Shown: positions 21,491-33,193 of the stretch, in pieces
Numbering within the stretch: the first letter of the stretch is position 1
Layout of the letters: each line of letters starts with the position of its first letter
NCBI GenBank assembly: GCA_036023115.1
Contig: JAYKKT010000041.1
Location: 3,249,501-3,313,500 of the forward strand
DNA from: Brasenia schreberi
Taxonomy: Eukaryota; Streptophyta; Magnoliopsida; Nymphaeales; Cabombaceae
Reading direction: 5' to 3'
DNA: 64,000 nt
Notes under the pieces: model-generated
Told to the model about the DNA's origin: nothing
Seen by the model: only the letters and a program-made list of their open reading frames with translations
Database searches by the model: none
Translations under genes and position numbers: made by a program

Positions 21491-23613
21491 ATGAAGTACA
21501 CCAAGTCTTGCATGAATTGGGTTATTCGTAGATACTCCGATAATTCCCTCGGATCTCTTGTAGCTGCTGCTCCCCTCCCCAATTCACTGGAGGCTTCTTT
21601 TGTAGAGAGTAGCCGTGCAATTTCATCGGGTGGCAATGCCTACCAAGTGTTTGAGGAAAGGTTGATATATATCTGTTGAAGCGCTACACGGATCTGAAAA
21701 GCGTGAAGATGATGGTGAGCAGCAGCATCCTCTTCTGCGCCGAAGCCTCACCGCCCTTTCAGTGTTCAACCAGATGGAGAATCCCGATGGTTTTACTTGG
21801 AATAAATTATCAGGGGATTGGGAAGAACCGACGACCCTGTTAGAGCCCTTTTGATCTACCAAAGGATGCCGGCGGAGGCAGTGGCCGTTTCGCCAGATAA
21901 TTTCACATTTTCCTTCTTGCTTAAGGTCTGTGCGCAGCTGCCATCGCTTGCGCTAGGTGGGCAATTGCATTCTGCGTGTGTGAAGCACGGTGTGGAATCC
22001 CATGAGTTCGTTAGCAACACGCTGGTTCACGTGTACGCTATGTACGGACGAATGGAAGATGCGGGGAAGTTGTTTGATAAAATGCTCCAACGGGACGTGA
22101 TCTCTTGGAACACCCTTATTGACGGCTACGCCCACTCTGATCGGTCAGAAGAGGCCTTCGCTTTGTTTCAGATGATGCGAGAAATGGGCACGGCGCCTGA
22201 TGAAGTTACGTTGGTAGTACTCCTCTCAGCGTGTGCGAATACCGGCTCTCTGGGTCTCGGTAGATCCACCCAATCCGAAACACGCGGATTCATATGTACG
22301 CTAAATGTGGCAAGATCGACGATGCACGCCGGATATTTTATCGAATGCATGGAAGAAACCAAGTCTCATGGAATGCAATGACTCAAGGGCTTGCCATTCA
22401 TGGTCATGCCACAGAGGCCTTAGAGGTCTTCTCGCAGATGGAGATGGAGACTTGGCAATCACCCCCGGACGATGTAACTTTTCTGTCAATTCTCTCTGCT
22501 TGTAATCATGCAGGCTTAGTGGATAAAGGGAAGAAACATCTATATGACATGATAAGGAAATACAAACTGAGACCGAGTGTAAGCATTATGGGTGTGTAGT
22601 CGATCTCTTGGGGAGGTCAGGGCTCGTGGATGAAGCTTATGAGTTTGTACAAAGCATGCCAGTAGAGTCTAGGAATGCAATCATATAGAGGACTGGGTTA
22701 GGCAGTCTTGTTCGACGCGTACGTGTATTGTTTTAGTCCACGATACGGGTGTATCGTACCATATCATATTTTAATATAAAAAAATTAATAAAATCTTAAA
22801 AAATCAGAAAAAAATATAAAACATTTACAAAAATATGATAATTGCAAAGAATTCATATAATGCAAAATTTAGTACATATTGATCATTCACCATTGAACAA
22901 TTTAAAAAAATTATATATTTTGAAGCAAAAAATGAAATATATTTACATATTATAATCAAGATCAATAACTAAATAATCTTCATCTTCTCCTTTGGTGAAG
23001 TTTTTCACCACTTTCTTTAAAATCAAAATCTTCATCTTTTTAATGATGTTGTTGCCCTTCTTTTAAATTAATCCATACAATGTCTTCTTTGGTTAGGGGT
23101 GTATTTTATTCGTTATCTTTCATAATTCACTTCTCTAATATATCAAAATTAATAAACTGCTATCTTTGTACATGTAGTTAGTACACAAAACGATCAGCTC
23201 CATTTCTTTGATTATTGAGTCTATAACACTCCAGTGATGTGATATTGTTAGTGAAGAGAGACGAACATAGGGCAGAAACCAGCCAAAAAAAAAATGAGAA
23301 AAAAAAATGGATTTTTCTTTTGCCGTATCTCCCGTATCGTAGCGTGGCTTCTTAGGATACGGATAACACTGGTGTTAGGAGCTTGCTGGGTTCATGGGAA
23401 GCTGGAACTGGCACAACGCGTGAGGAGGCACCTCCTTGATCTTGAGCCCGATCACAGTGGAGATTATGTACTTCTGTCTCACATTTATGCAACAGAGGGG
23501 AGGTGGGAGGATGCTGTCAAGGTGAGGCAAGATATGCGGGACAGAGGGGTGCACAAGCCTGAGCCTGGGAATAACATCATAGATTTGGCTCCTAATGTTG
23601 AATGCTGCATCTG
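21491..23613 (+). pseudogene. PPR protein (PLS/E class) pseudogene with insertion
   Basis: Pentatricopeptide repeats are clear: NFTFSFLLKVCAQLPSL, FVSNTLVHVYAMYGRMEDA, DVISWNTLIDGYAHSDRSEEA, IHMYAKCGKIDDARRIF, VSWNAMTQGLAIHGHATEAL, then HYGCVVDLLGRSG and an E-motif end (GDYVLLSHIYATEGRWEDA). Such proteins usually bind organellar RNA for editing or processing. The gene is dead: frameshifts near 21665-21760, 21805, 22270-22290 (with a small deletion) and 22580; Trp to stop TAG at 22686-22688; and a 665-bp insertion (22703-23367) between RNAI I.RT and LVLGACWVHG. The E domain ends at a TGA (23611-23613), with no DYW domain. Exonless structure is normal for the family. Confidence 0.9.
22703..23367. 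mobile_element. 665-bp insertion in the PPR pseudogene, unclassified
   Basis: The PPR frame stops at 22702 and resumes at 23368. The flanks are an imperfect target duplication: ACTGGGTTAGG (22692-22702) and ACTGGTGTTAGG (23368-23379), one base different in length. Both ends carry CGATACGGG/CCGTATC words, and the middle is AT-rich without coding capacity. Similar CCGTATCGTGT and CGTATCGC words occur at 28897-28940. This suggests a repeated nonautonomous element, class unknown. Confidence 0.7.
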
Positions 23614-24000
23614 AACATCTTCAGTAAGAGTCTGTTTGGGATCAAAGGTGCATCATGGTTTTGACCAATGCCCCAACTGTTTATTAGCGGTGGTTCCACT
23701 GCTATATCGGTGCTTGCCATGTAGGTGAGCTGTGGCTTGGTCCTAGAGACGGCGGCAGAGGCGCAAAGTGTTTAGGATGGAAATTCCATCCTCAACATCA
23801 CGTTTCAATACCATTGAGAAGCAGTGGCTTTTGTGATAAAGTTCCGTGGGATGGTGTTGCCAAAACATAACTGGTTGAAACCTCCAACCATTATGCTTTA
23901 GCATTGCTCCAAGATGCACGATAGAACTTTGAAGCTAATCCACTTTCCATGGAATGTCATGGTAATGTAAAAGTAGTGGTGGCTCCTAAACAATCAACTG
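23614..24000. other. downstream of the PPR pseudogene
   Basis: No gene recognised. The stretch is likely former 3' flank of the PPR gene or an old small transposon; it holds the target of the RTE tail at 24016. Confidence 0.4.
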
Positions 24001-24174
24001 GTTTGACAACACCATACAACAACAACAACTAAGTCTTTTCTCATACTAGACGGGGTCAGCTATATGGATTCTTTGTTTCCACATAGCCCTATCATGTGCC
24101 ATGTGCCATGTTAGCAGTTAACTCACAATAACTCACAATAAGCTAGATCATTCTTTATCGTTTGACAACACCAT
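24001..24174 (-). mobile_element. 144-bp RTE LINE tail with perfect 15-bp target duplication
   Basis: GTTTGACAACACCAT occurs at 24001-24015 and again, unchanged, at 24160-24174. Between them (24016-24159) is only the last 144 bp of the RTE family, minus strand, with the ACAACAACAACAACT tail and the conserved CATACTAGACGGGGTC. There is also a small internal doubling of ACTCACAATA. This is a severely 5'-truncated insertion and it defines the family's 3' end and the duplication size. Confidence 0.95.
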
Positions 24175-26290
24175 GAATATCGGGAAAAATATCGGGAATA
24201 CATGAAAACCCTGTTTCCATCTCAAAACCTCGTAGAATTTGCTTATGAGTCTAGAACAGAGTTGTGGCATTATTGTCTTCTATCATTTTCTGCAAGCAAC
24301 TTTTTCAGCTTGCTCTTCCTGATTAGCCATGGAGGGACTCTCAGTACAAACTTCTATGCTCTTGTTTGAGTGTCGGTTAAAAGGCATATCATAGCAAAAG
24401 AAGAAATGCTGTAAATCCTGGATCTTCTTGGCCAGGTGGTGACTATGGAGCGACTGTGGAATGATCAAATGCATGAATGTTTCATAAGGAAACCTGGAGT
24501 GCGAAGGCCATGCATCAATCTGTTCTTTTTCATGTTGCTTGGGTCAGTTGGTCTGACTTCAGAGAAAATAAACTCTAGCTGGTTTATATGCATTACCCCA
24601 GCAACTCTACAATATCATCATGGTACACATTCAACTTGCTCTCTTTATATGGTGTCACTCTCAATCTGTACGTACCCTCTTTCTATCTTATTTTCTGTTT
24701 CTTTAGTTTAATTTATTCCTTCCATAGGAAAGATTTATTATATTCTACTACCAGTAGTATCACAAAAATCCTTGCTCCAGCCTGCACCCACCGTCTAGAA
24801 TATCATGAAGTCTGCCAATATGTTTTTCCTTTTTCATCAAGAAGCATGTAACATGTTAGTTGACAATGAACTTATCATACTTTTACCTTTTGATGGCACC
24901 CGTTTTCTAATTGGGGGTAAATCAACCGATTCACATTTCTTCTCTAGTGCCTTTATTTTGCTCTGCATGGCTTCCCATCTGGGAACCTGCATTGCCTCCA
25001 TTCACATGAACATGAATAGGATGTTGCTCACCATTGGCTACAAATCTTACAGTAAGTTTTTGAAGTACATGAATGAGTTACAAATTGGGCAGTAGGATGA
25101 GAGGTACAAACTCGTCCATTGACACCCATCTGAAAATTGATAGACTTTTTGGCTGCCACGATTGTTGGCAGGGGCTTCCCCAGCGTTTCAGCAAAAACGA
25201 GATGAGGTTCATCCATATGAAAATTGCTTGATTTTTTGACTTCCACGATTGCTCTCTGGGGCTTTCCCCAGCGTTTCAGTAAAAAAAGAAATCAGGTGCT
25301 GTAGATTGTGACGTTAGCTTAACATGCACCCATACGCTGTTTTGCAAATTCTCCTATGCAGTTTTCATTCTTTATTCTTATATTCAGATGGACATTGGTC
25401 AAATGTATCAGGAACGTTCTTGACATCAGGTTCTTGCTGATAATATTGATCACATTCTACATGAAGAATCAAATGGAAGACGGGAGTATGATAATAAATA
25501 TTTATTCCAAAATATTACAAAGAAAAGAAGCACAATCTCGGATTAGTAAAGGCCAATGAAGAGCACATTTACTCATACATTGGTTCCTATCTTGACCAAA
25601 GCAACCCGGGTGAGCCAATTCCTATTCACTCTCAAACTTTCCAAGTAACAAGAGCATGTGGATTGTGCAGAACAGCCTCTACCTCTTAGAAGACACCAAC
25701 TAATTCACAATTTCAAATACCTTTAACATATACATCCTTTTCTTTTTTGCAGGGGTGAGGTAGAGAAAGGTCACCTGGACTTAGTTCACACGGTGCTAAT
25801 GCCTGGAGATGGCAATGCCAGATATTAGTGAGCAGGATAAATATGACAACCACAACAAATGAGCCATGGGAGATCCTAATGCGTTAAAAGCTACTCCAGG
25901 AGGGACCGATGTTTATATGGTGTGATCTTAACGATTTTGACTATCTTTAAATATCAAAGAAAAAGATAAATGCTCTTACAGCAACACCTCTTTCCCACAA
26001 AATGTCGAATCGCCGATCAATAAATGGGAGCGAGCACAAGAGCAGAGGGGGCATCTTCTCTCACTTATATTAGCACTCATCATTGAGATGAAGCATGACG
26101 GTATGCTCATGTAATAACGTATGGTGATTCAGATTCGACTTATTGGACGACCATGTATAGATGCATCTTTTTCCTTCAACATTTTCCCAAGAGCAGAGGC
26201 TCCTTCAAATAAAGCATCATCTTACAGGTATGGGAAACCCGTTGATGCCGTGTTAAGTGGTGCCACATGAAATAAAGATCGAGATGATAG
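24175..26290. other. intergenic, includes a two-unit 75-bp repeat
   Basis: No gene recognised; open stretches of 60-96 codons show no known domain. A direct repeat lies at 25127-25200 and 25214-25288, sharing ATGAAAATTG, CCACGATTG and CCCCAGCGTTTCAG. Confidence 0.45.
25127..25288. repeat. two direct repeats of about 75 bp
   Basis: Unit 1 at 25127-25200, unit 2 at 25214-25288, separated by 13 bp. Both end in a small foldback, GGGGC.TTCCCC, then AGCGTTTCAG. Unit differences indicate an old duplication. Confidence 0.85.
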
Positions 26291-26299
26291 ACAAACTAA

Positions 26300-28335
26300 C
26301 AAACAACAACTAAGCCTTTTCCCATACTAGACGGGGTCGGCTACGTGGATTCTTTGTTTCCACTGAGCTCTATCACGTGTCATGTTAGCAGTGAACTCAC
26401 AATAAGCTAGATCGTTTTTTATTGTTTCTTTCCAACACTTTTGTGGTCATCCCCACCTCTTTTAATACTTTCCAAATTTAGTTTTTCATACCTTCTTAAA
26501 GGTTCTTCTTCTGATCTTCTTTCAATAGGTCCAAACCATCTTAAACAATATTCTCTCATTTTATCCTCTATTGGTGCCACTCATAATTTGTTTCTAATAA
26601 CCTCATTATGTATATGATCTTTTTTTGTATGACCACTCATCCATCTCAATGTCTTCATTTCTGTCACAGACATCTTTTGTACATGTTGATGGTTAACTAC
26701 CCAACACTCATAACCATAAAACATGGCAAGTCTAATTGTTGTTCTATAATATTTACCTTTTAACTTTAATGATATCTTCTTATTACAAAGAATACCTGGT
26801 GCTCCTCTCTATTTTAACCAACCAACATTAATTTTATGCGTAATATCTTCATCAATTCTTCCATCACTTTGAAAAATTGACCCTAGGTATTTAAAACTTT
26901 TCTTTTGGAGGATGCAATGTGTGCCAATTTTAATTTCTATGTCCTCTGAAGTAACCAAATGATCAAACTTACATTCCATATATTCTGCCTCTGTTCTACT
27001 AAGTCGGAGGCCTTTGCTTTCTAATGTTTCTCTCCATAGTTCTAATTTTCTATTAACTTTTTCCTTAGACTCTTCCACTAATACAATGTCATCTACAAAT
27101 AACATACACCAAGGCACTTCATCTTGAATATGTTTTGTCAACTCATCAATCACCATTATAAATAAGTATGGACTTAAAGTTGATTTTTGATGTAACCCAA
27201 TACTAACTTCAAAGAAGTCTGTCATTCCTTCACGAGTCCTCACACAAGTTTTTGCACCATCGTACATGTCTTTTATAAGGTTAATGTATGTCCAAGGGAT
27301 ACCTCTTTTTTCCAAGATTCTCCAACGAACCTCCCTTGGTACCCTATCGTAAGCTTTTTCTATATCAATAAATACCATGTGAAGGTCTTTCTTTTTTGCT
27401 CTAAAATGTTCCATAAGACGTCTCAAAAGATGAATCGCTTCAACAGTAGATTTGCCTCGCATGAATCCAAATTGGTTCTCTGTTGTACTTGATACTTGTC
27501 TTAACCTTTGTTCAATAATTCTTTTTCATAATTTTATAGTATGAATCATTAACTTGATATCTCGATAATTCACACAATTCTAAATGTCTCCCCTGTTATT
27601 ATATATGGGTAGAAGTGTACTCGCTCTCCATTCCTCGAGCATCTTTTGGTTTCTCCATATTTCATTAAATAGTCTTGTGAGCCAAGTCATACCTATTTCT
27701 CCTAGTATTTTCCAAACTTCTATAGGAATATTGTTCGGTCCTACCAATTTACCACCCATCATATGTTTAAGAGCCTGTAATACGTCGATAGAAATTGTGG
27801 TTTATATACTTTTCTGATTTATCTAACTCTCCTAAGCTAATACTAACATCTTTATTTTCATTAAAAAGCTTATAAAAATAGTTTTTCCATTTATTTCTTA
27901 TATCATCATTTGCCACTAGAATTTTCATCCTCGTCCTTGATGCATCTAACATAATTAAGATCTTTAGTTTTCTTATCTCTAACCCTAGCTATCCTAAAAA
28001 TATCTCTTTCACCCTCTTTTAAGTTCAATTTTTTTATATAAATCCTCCCAAATTTTAGCTTTTGCTTCACTGACCGTCTTTTTCGCTTCCTTCTTTGCTT
28101 TCTTATAAGCCTCTAAAGTTTCTTAGCATAATGTAATTTGTAACATGCTTTCTTTGCTTTATTTTATTTTGCACTACTTCACTCCCCACCAAGCTTCTTT
28201 TTGTGCCGGTACACCTCCCTTAGATTCACCTAACAAATCTTTCACCACTTTCCTAATATGTATAGCCATATTGTTCCACATATCACAAGATGTACCAACA
28301 TAATTCCAAGCATCTCCTTGAAAAAAAGATCTTTG
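26300..28335 (-). mobile_element. RTE-type LINE, 5'-truncated copy with open RT segment
   Basis: The minus strand carries the RTE reverse transcriptase. The longest open stretch (26809-27462, 217 codons) shows [16 protein letters not shown] (first catalytic Asp), the [12 protein letters not shown] region and [12 protein letters not shown]; the usual FADD box is FVDD, with both Asp kept. It continues upstream in other frames (LTRLFNEIWRNQKMLEEW and GPNNIPIEVWK near 27.6-27.8 kb). The 3' end is the conserved CATACTAGACGGGGTC plus an AACAACAAC tail. The 5' side stops near 28335, so the endonuclease is missing. Frameshifts make it non-functional. Confidence 0.92.
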
Positions 28336-29352
28336 CTTGATGAATATAAAGAAGTTTTAGAGGCTAAATATCGATATGAATATTGCGTTTTTTTAGTTAA
28401 TGTTATGTAATATATGGTATTGAAAATTTGAAACTTTGATGTTAATTTTTTAGAGAGATTGGTAACGCTTTTTCCTTGGACCATATACATGCTATTTATT
28501 ACTGGTTACACGCATGTTAGTTTTTCTAAAGTTAGGTTGTTGAACGGTAAGACTTTTACGATTAATGTTGTTACTGAATGGCTTTATTATTGGTAAGCCT
28601 TTGATAATGTTGGTGTTTGATGGTTTCTTATTTGTTATTACTTACATGGATTAGTGTTATTATTTGCAAGTCTTTGATTAATGTTGTTGATTGTTTGATT
28701 GTTAATGTTGTTAACTTGTTAGTAGTATATGCATGCTATTTTTTGTCATGTAAGAATAATTATTTAGTTCAGTTTTTTGGTAAGCTTAGTATTAAAGTAA
28801 AATTTTCTGATTTTTTAATTTCCAAATTCTTTTGAGGTTGTTAAGTTTCTGTAAAAATAAAAACGAAACGGATATGCTATGGCTGATATGTCTCATCCGT
28901 ATCGTGTCTGGGGCCGACCGATATGCCCCTCGTATCGCTATGCACAACACTGCTCTACATGCTTATTTCAAGAAATTGCCTAATGAAGGCTTGTGTTTCG
29001 TTTTTTCTTAAAATTACTTGTAAATGTGCACTCAGAGCGTTGGCAGGGATTGACTTGTGTGATGAGTTCGATTCCTGGGACATGCATACCCAGCTTCGGC
29101 CTCCCATTGTAAGTCTGTGAACGTGACAATTTTAATAATGCTTTATAATTGGAAATATTTTTTTTTTAAATTTAACATCATGTGGTGTGCCAAATAAGCT
29201 CGAGGTCAGTGCAGGGGAAGCCTCCACAAGGGTTGCTCATCGGCCACTCAACTCCAACCCCCATTCTGAGAAAAAAGAAATGTATCTGCGTTCAACGAAA
29301 ATTTTGAATATTCATCAGGTGAAATGGAAACCAAACTCATCCTTCGTGATCG
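28336..29352. other. intergenic, transposon-like debris
   Basis: AT-rich with repeated GTTGTTA/GTTAATGTTGTT words at 28530-28720. CCGTATCGTGT and CTCGTATCGC words at 28897-28940 match the edges of the insertion in the PPR pseudogene. A SINE-like segment follows at 29025-29110 (GAGTTCGATTCC as a B box). No gene. Confidence 0.4.
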
Positions 29353-29353
29353 T

Positions 29354-29690
29354 CAAACATCTTTTCTTACGGAATTTGCAATAACACATTCGACTAGTAT
29401 GATAATTACAACTGAGAGTACTTTATAACAATTTTTTCTGCCAACTTGAGAGAATCCTATCCGATTCTCCTAGACGTCTCAAACCTTCTCGGGAGGTCCC
29501 CAATTATCGTGTAAATCTGCCAAACATCTTTTCTTACGGAATTTGCAAAAGCACATTCGATTAATCTGATAATTACAATTGAGAGTACTGTTTAACATTT
29601 TTCCCTGACAACTAAGAGAATCCGATCCGATTCTCCTAGACGTCTCAAACCTTGTATGAAGGTCTCCAATTATCGTGTAAATCCTAGTGT
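29354..29690. repeat. 167-bp tandem repeat, two units
   Basis: CAAACATCTTTTCTTACGGA begins both units (29354 and 29521); each ends in AATTATCGTGTAAATC. Units match closely, including ATTCTCCTAGACGTCTCAAA. This could be part of an LTR or a satellite-like duplication. Confidence 0.9.
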
Positions 29691-31276
29691 AAAAATTTTC
29701 GTCATAACTGTTGACGCGGACAGATCGAGTGGCAAGTTTTCAAAAGTCTAAAAAAAGAGATGGTTTAAGTCTACGATTCATACGAGTCTCGAGACACAAA
29801 ATAACGGTGGTGGCAGTTGGCATACAGTGCAGTTTAAAAACAATAGAGGTGAGAGAAGCCATTGCAAATCATGGGCACAAAGGATAGGATCAACCGGTGC
29901 CATTTCGAGGGAAGTCTATAAATAACAATTGTATTGTTAAAGTAAGAAATTGAATCAATCACATTGCAATTCTTTTTATTCATAACGTAGCTCTTCTCCA
30001 TTTTATGTAAGAGTAAATGTAACTTAGCTTACTGACATTCTCTTCAATATGATACCGCTATACCTTTCCCTTTCTGGTTTTATCGTTTTCCTTGCCTAAA
30101 AGTGTGATATCGACGGCATATGAGAGCCAAGTTCTTTAACATGCGCCACATCATGTCTAGCTTACACCAGTAGGTTATGGCAAGTACCATTTAAATTGAA
30201 TGATCATTTTTTACAACACATTCTTTGACACGCCCAAGGACACTCAAATCCATCAGACACCCCTGATGGAACACAACAATTGAACCCGTTCTTCGTGCAC
30301 ACAATTTTCAACTTCTCACTCATCTAGTCGATGCAGCTTTTACGTTGTAATGTCAAGTATGGTTTATCAGTTCTTACCACCATTACTTCATGGGCTTAAA
30401 TTAACATATTTTTTTTAGACCTTCAAAAGTTTGTCATGTACTTCTATCGATTTTTCGATGTCGACAATAATATTTTACTTTGTCGGAAATAGGAAAACTT
30501 AAGTGGTTTAAATGTAATATCTGAAAGGTTGCAAGTTCTGTTGTTAATAGCTGATTGGCTTGTTGTCCTTCGGCAATTACCTTTGAGTAGCGACCACTCA
30601 CGACGCGAGCCCTATCTTCTCGTATTAGAACCCCGACTATACAAACTAGAAAACTTGGTTCTTGCTAGGAGTTGTGTGGAGGAAGAAGATGATAATGGCA
30701 GAAACAAGTGCTATCATAAGTTTGACAACGGCGTCAAACCCGTCTCTTCTTCATCCCCGTCTTCGGCATTTCACAAAATGCTCTGTAAGTTACTACATAT
30801 TTTAACAGTAATTTCAATTGCTTTGCGGGCACGTCGGTTCGCCCATGGAAGGGATTCATATGTAAGAAGAGGATTCATTCGACCACGTAATCTTTTCAGA
30901 CCTCTCACCGATGAGAATTGAATTCTCAAGCTCCAAGAATCAATTCTCTACAGCCCGCAGCAAACCTATTCATGGGTAAGCTGAGGCGATCCATACAGTT
31001 TCAGTTCTGTATGGATCCCCTCGCCTGAGTTTCACCCCACTGAAGTTCGTTTCACGCGGAAAATTTTCTAATCCTGTCACTGTCTAAGGTTGATGCGAAG
31101 CGAATCTGCTTCGTGGATATTTCAGCGGGGCAACGATTAGAGTTTTAGAGTTTGTTTGAATTCAAGAATCCAAATCAAATTGACGGGGAAACAAGCTCCT
31201 TTCCTTATATTAGTACCAATTCCTAAGGTTCCATCCTATGCAAATCACATTTTCTCGGCTACCATTTAGTTTGCAG
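29691..31276. other. possible LTR remnant and upstream region of the plastid-protein gene
   Basis: At 29908-29940 CTATAAATAAC is a TATA-like box. The stretch to about 30115 reads like an LTR end and is followed by GGCATATGAGAGCC, loosely like a tRNA primer site. No paired LTR is seen, so this is a weak call. A 130-codon open stretch (30529-30921) shows no known domain. Around 30910-30972 a segment ending CATTCATGG-like before GTAAGC could be the first exon of the next gene, but its phase does not fit cleanly. Confidence 0.3.
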
Positions 31277-33193
31277 GGAAGCACTCAAACTGCGGATTGA
31301 GCAAGACCAGATGGATTCTTAAGGTGAGTTCTGGTGCAAGATTTAAGAAAATATTCAAAAGTAAACATACATACGTAGAAGTTGGTGTATACAGACTGAT
31401 AGAAATCGTAAATCAGTCTCTAATTAAAAGAGATGAACGATTCACACCCTCTCTCTCTCTATGGTGTATAATATGTATATGCATGAATAAAAAATACACA
31501 CAAACAACACATGTGGGTGGCGATTGGAAATCGACACAGAAGAAGGCTTGGTTTTGGTTTTGCATTCGTGATTCTAGTGCATTTTTCGACTTAGAATGAA
31601 GAAAGAGGAATTGGAAGGGCAGAAAGGTGGAGAATGCATTCGTTTATAGATTGGCCATTATTGTCAGTTCTGGTTCAGCATATGGAAGGTGAAAGGGATG
31701 TTATCCTTCACAAAGCAGTTTGGCATCTCAGCGACGATACCCTCAAGAACATATGTAAGCACTCTTTCTTCTTTTTTATACTCCGAGAGGTCAAAGCCTT
31801 ACACTCACGCACACATGCATGCCCCGAGGATCAAACTCACCACCTGCGTCATAGGAGTCAGAGAGCCCTGCCAAATGAGCTTACACGCTGCTTGCTGGAA
31901 GCACTCTTTCTTTAAACCTCTTTGGATCCGGTGGTCGGCATCCTTTAACGGATGGAGATGAAATAAATGAACAGAACAGAGTCGGCGGGCACATATTCCG
32001 GTCATTAGCTTGTTTCAACTTAGCTAAGCATGAAACAAACACGACCCAATTTGATAAGATGAGCAGTATTTGTTTTTCTCCCACACATTATTTAGAAAGT
32101 TATAAGAATGTTTTAAAAATCATACAGAGCACCTTTATTACACTCATGTCCCCTAAAAATGAAAGAATAGACATGTTAGAAGTTGCAGTCTCTCTCTCTC
32201 TCTTGACATGAAGTAAATGGTTGCAGATACACTCTACATCATGATTACCTGTTGGGGCTGCTGTTTCTTTGGATCAACCAAGGTCTCTCTCCGTTACACA
32301 CACTCAAACACACCCACAAGCTAGTATCACCTTTCAGTTTGAGTTATTCTGGAACTGACAGAAAACACATGTTGCTTCCTATATCTATATCTTTATCTAT
32401 ATTAACATCTATCTTAGAGGAAAAACCTAATATGCTTGCCATGTTACATGCTTGCTAAATTCTTACAAATCTCAACCATATGATCAAGAAAAAATCTAGT
32501 ATATACTTCTTTTTAGATTGTACTTGATTAACATGTGTGTTCTTATTAATTTATTATTTTTTATCTTGATTGAGTGGTTGAGATTTGCAAGGACATACAA
32601 GTATAATAGACGCACCCTATATATAGTTTCATTTTGATTATTAACACCCAAAGGGAATCAAAAGAACTAGTTATGGCGACTTGATGATTTGGTGCTTTGC
32701 AGGACCCATATTACGATGGCGAACAATACAGGAAAGATGGGGGAGATGGAACCGGTTACTGGGCTTATGAGAAGGTATACAATATTATGGGAAATACTTC
32801 TGTATGGACACCTAACATAAGGCCAATTTTCCTTTATTTACTTCACAATTCAATCTTAGGACAGACACCTAAGCCTTGCTTAGATGAACGACAACTATAG
32901 TAATTCACATAATTTCTCCAAAGATCCAATGCCTATCTTGGCATGAAATTATGACAGATAAATGAAAATTAGGTGTCTACTGTTATGAAGTTTACTAACA
33001 ATCACGTATTATGAGCGTCTAAATAGACATTTAATCATAAATTTATGATTACCTACAGCAAGAGAATGTTGAAGAGGCAGGAAGAGCACAGCTATGGAGG
33101 GAGGAGCTAATAGAGGAGATTGAGCAAAAAGTTGAAGGTCTAAGGGAACTTGAAGAAGCTGGCAAGAAAAAGCAAGAAGAAATTGTTAAGTGA
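31277..33193 (+). CDS. small conserved plant protein, probably plastid membrane protein; five exons seen
   Basis: Exons with GT-AG borders and consistent phase: 31277-31323, 31595-31754, 32227-32282, 32703-32774, 33059-33193 (TGA stop). The joined product has a basic start region (NCGLSKTRWILK), a central DVILHKAVWHLSDDTLKNIY, one membrane-like segment (YTLYIMITCWGCCFFGS), then DPYYDGEQYRKDGGDGTG and a charged helical tail (ELIEEIEQKVEGLRELEEAG). I have the impression that this pattern is conserved among plants and plastid-targeted, but I cannot name the protein. All exons are open with no stop, so the gene looks intact. The true first exon is uncertain; the donor at 30973 gives either a phase mismatch or a very short start. 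A SINE-like insertion lies in the intron at 31775-31905. Confidence 0.65.
31775..31905 (-). repeat. tRNA-derived SINE-like element (copy 1)
   Basis: The minus strand has GGCAGGGCTCTCTGACTCC, then AGGTGGTGAGTTTGATCC (B-box like) and GTGTGCGTGAGTGTAAGGC. It shares the exact 15-mer AGGTGGTGAGTTTGA with the copy at 47.7 kb. It lies in an intron of the five-exon gene. Confidence 0.45.

Noticed and set aside
20949..21862. Minus-strand open stretches over the PPR 5' region
   Set aside because: They lie opposite the PPR gene or in purine-rich sequence and show only low-complexity Ser/Phe/Leu text.
30529..30921. 130-codon open stretch upstream of the five-exon gene
   Set aside because: No recognisable domain, and it does not join in phase to the next exon; kept only as part of the gap description.
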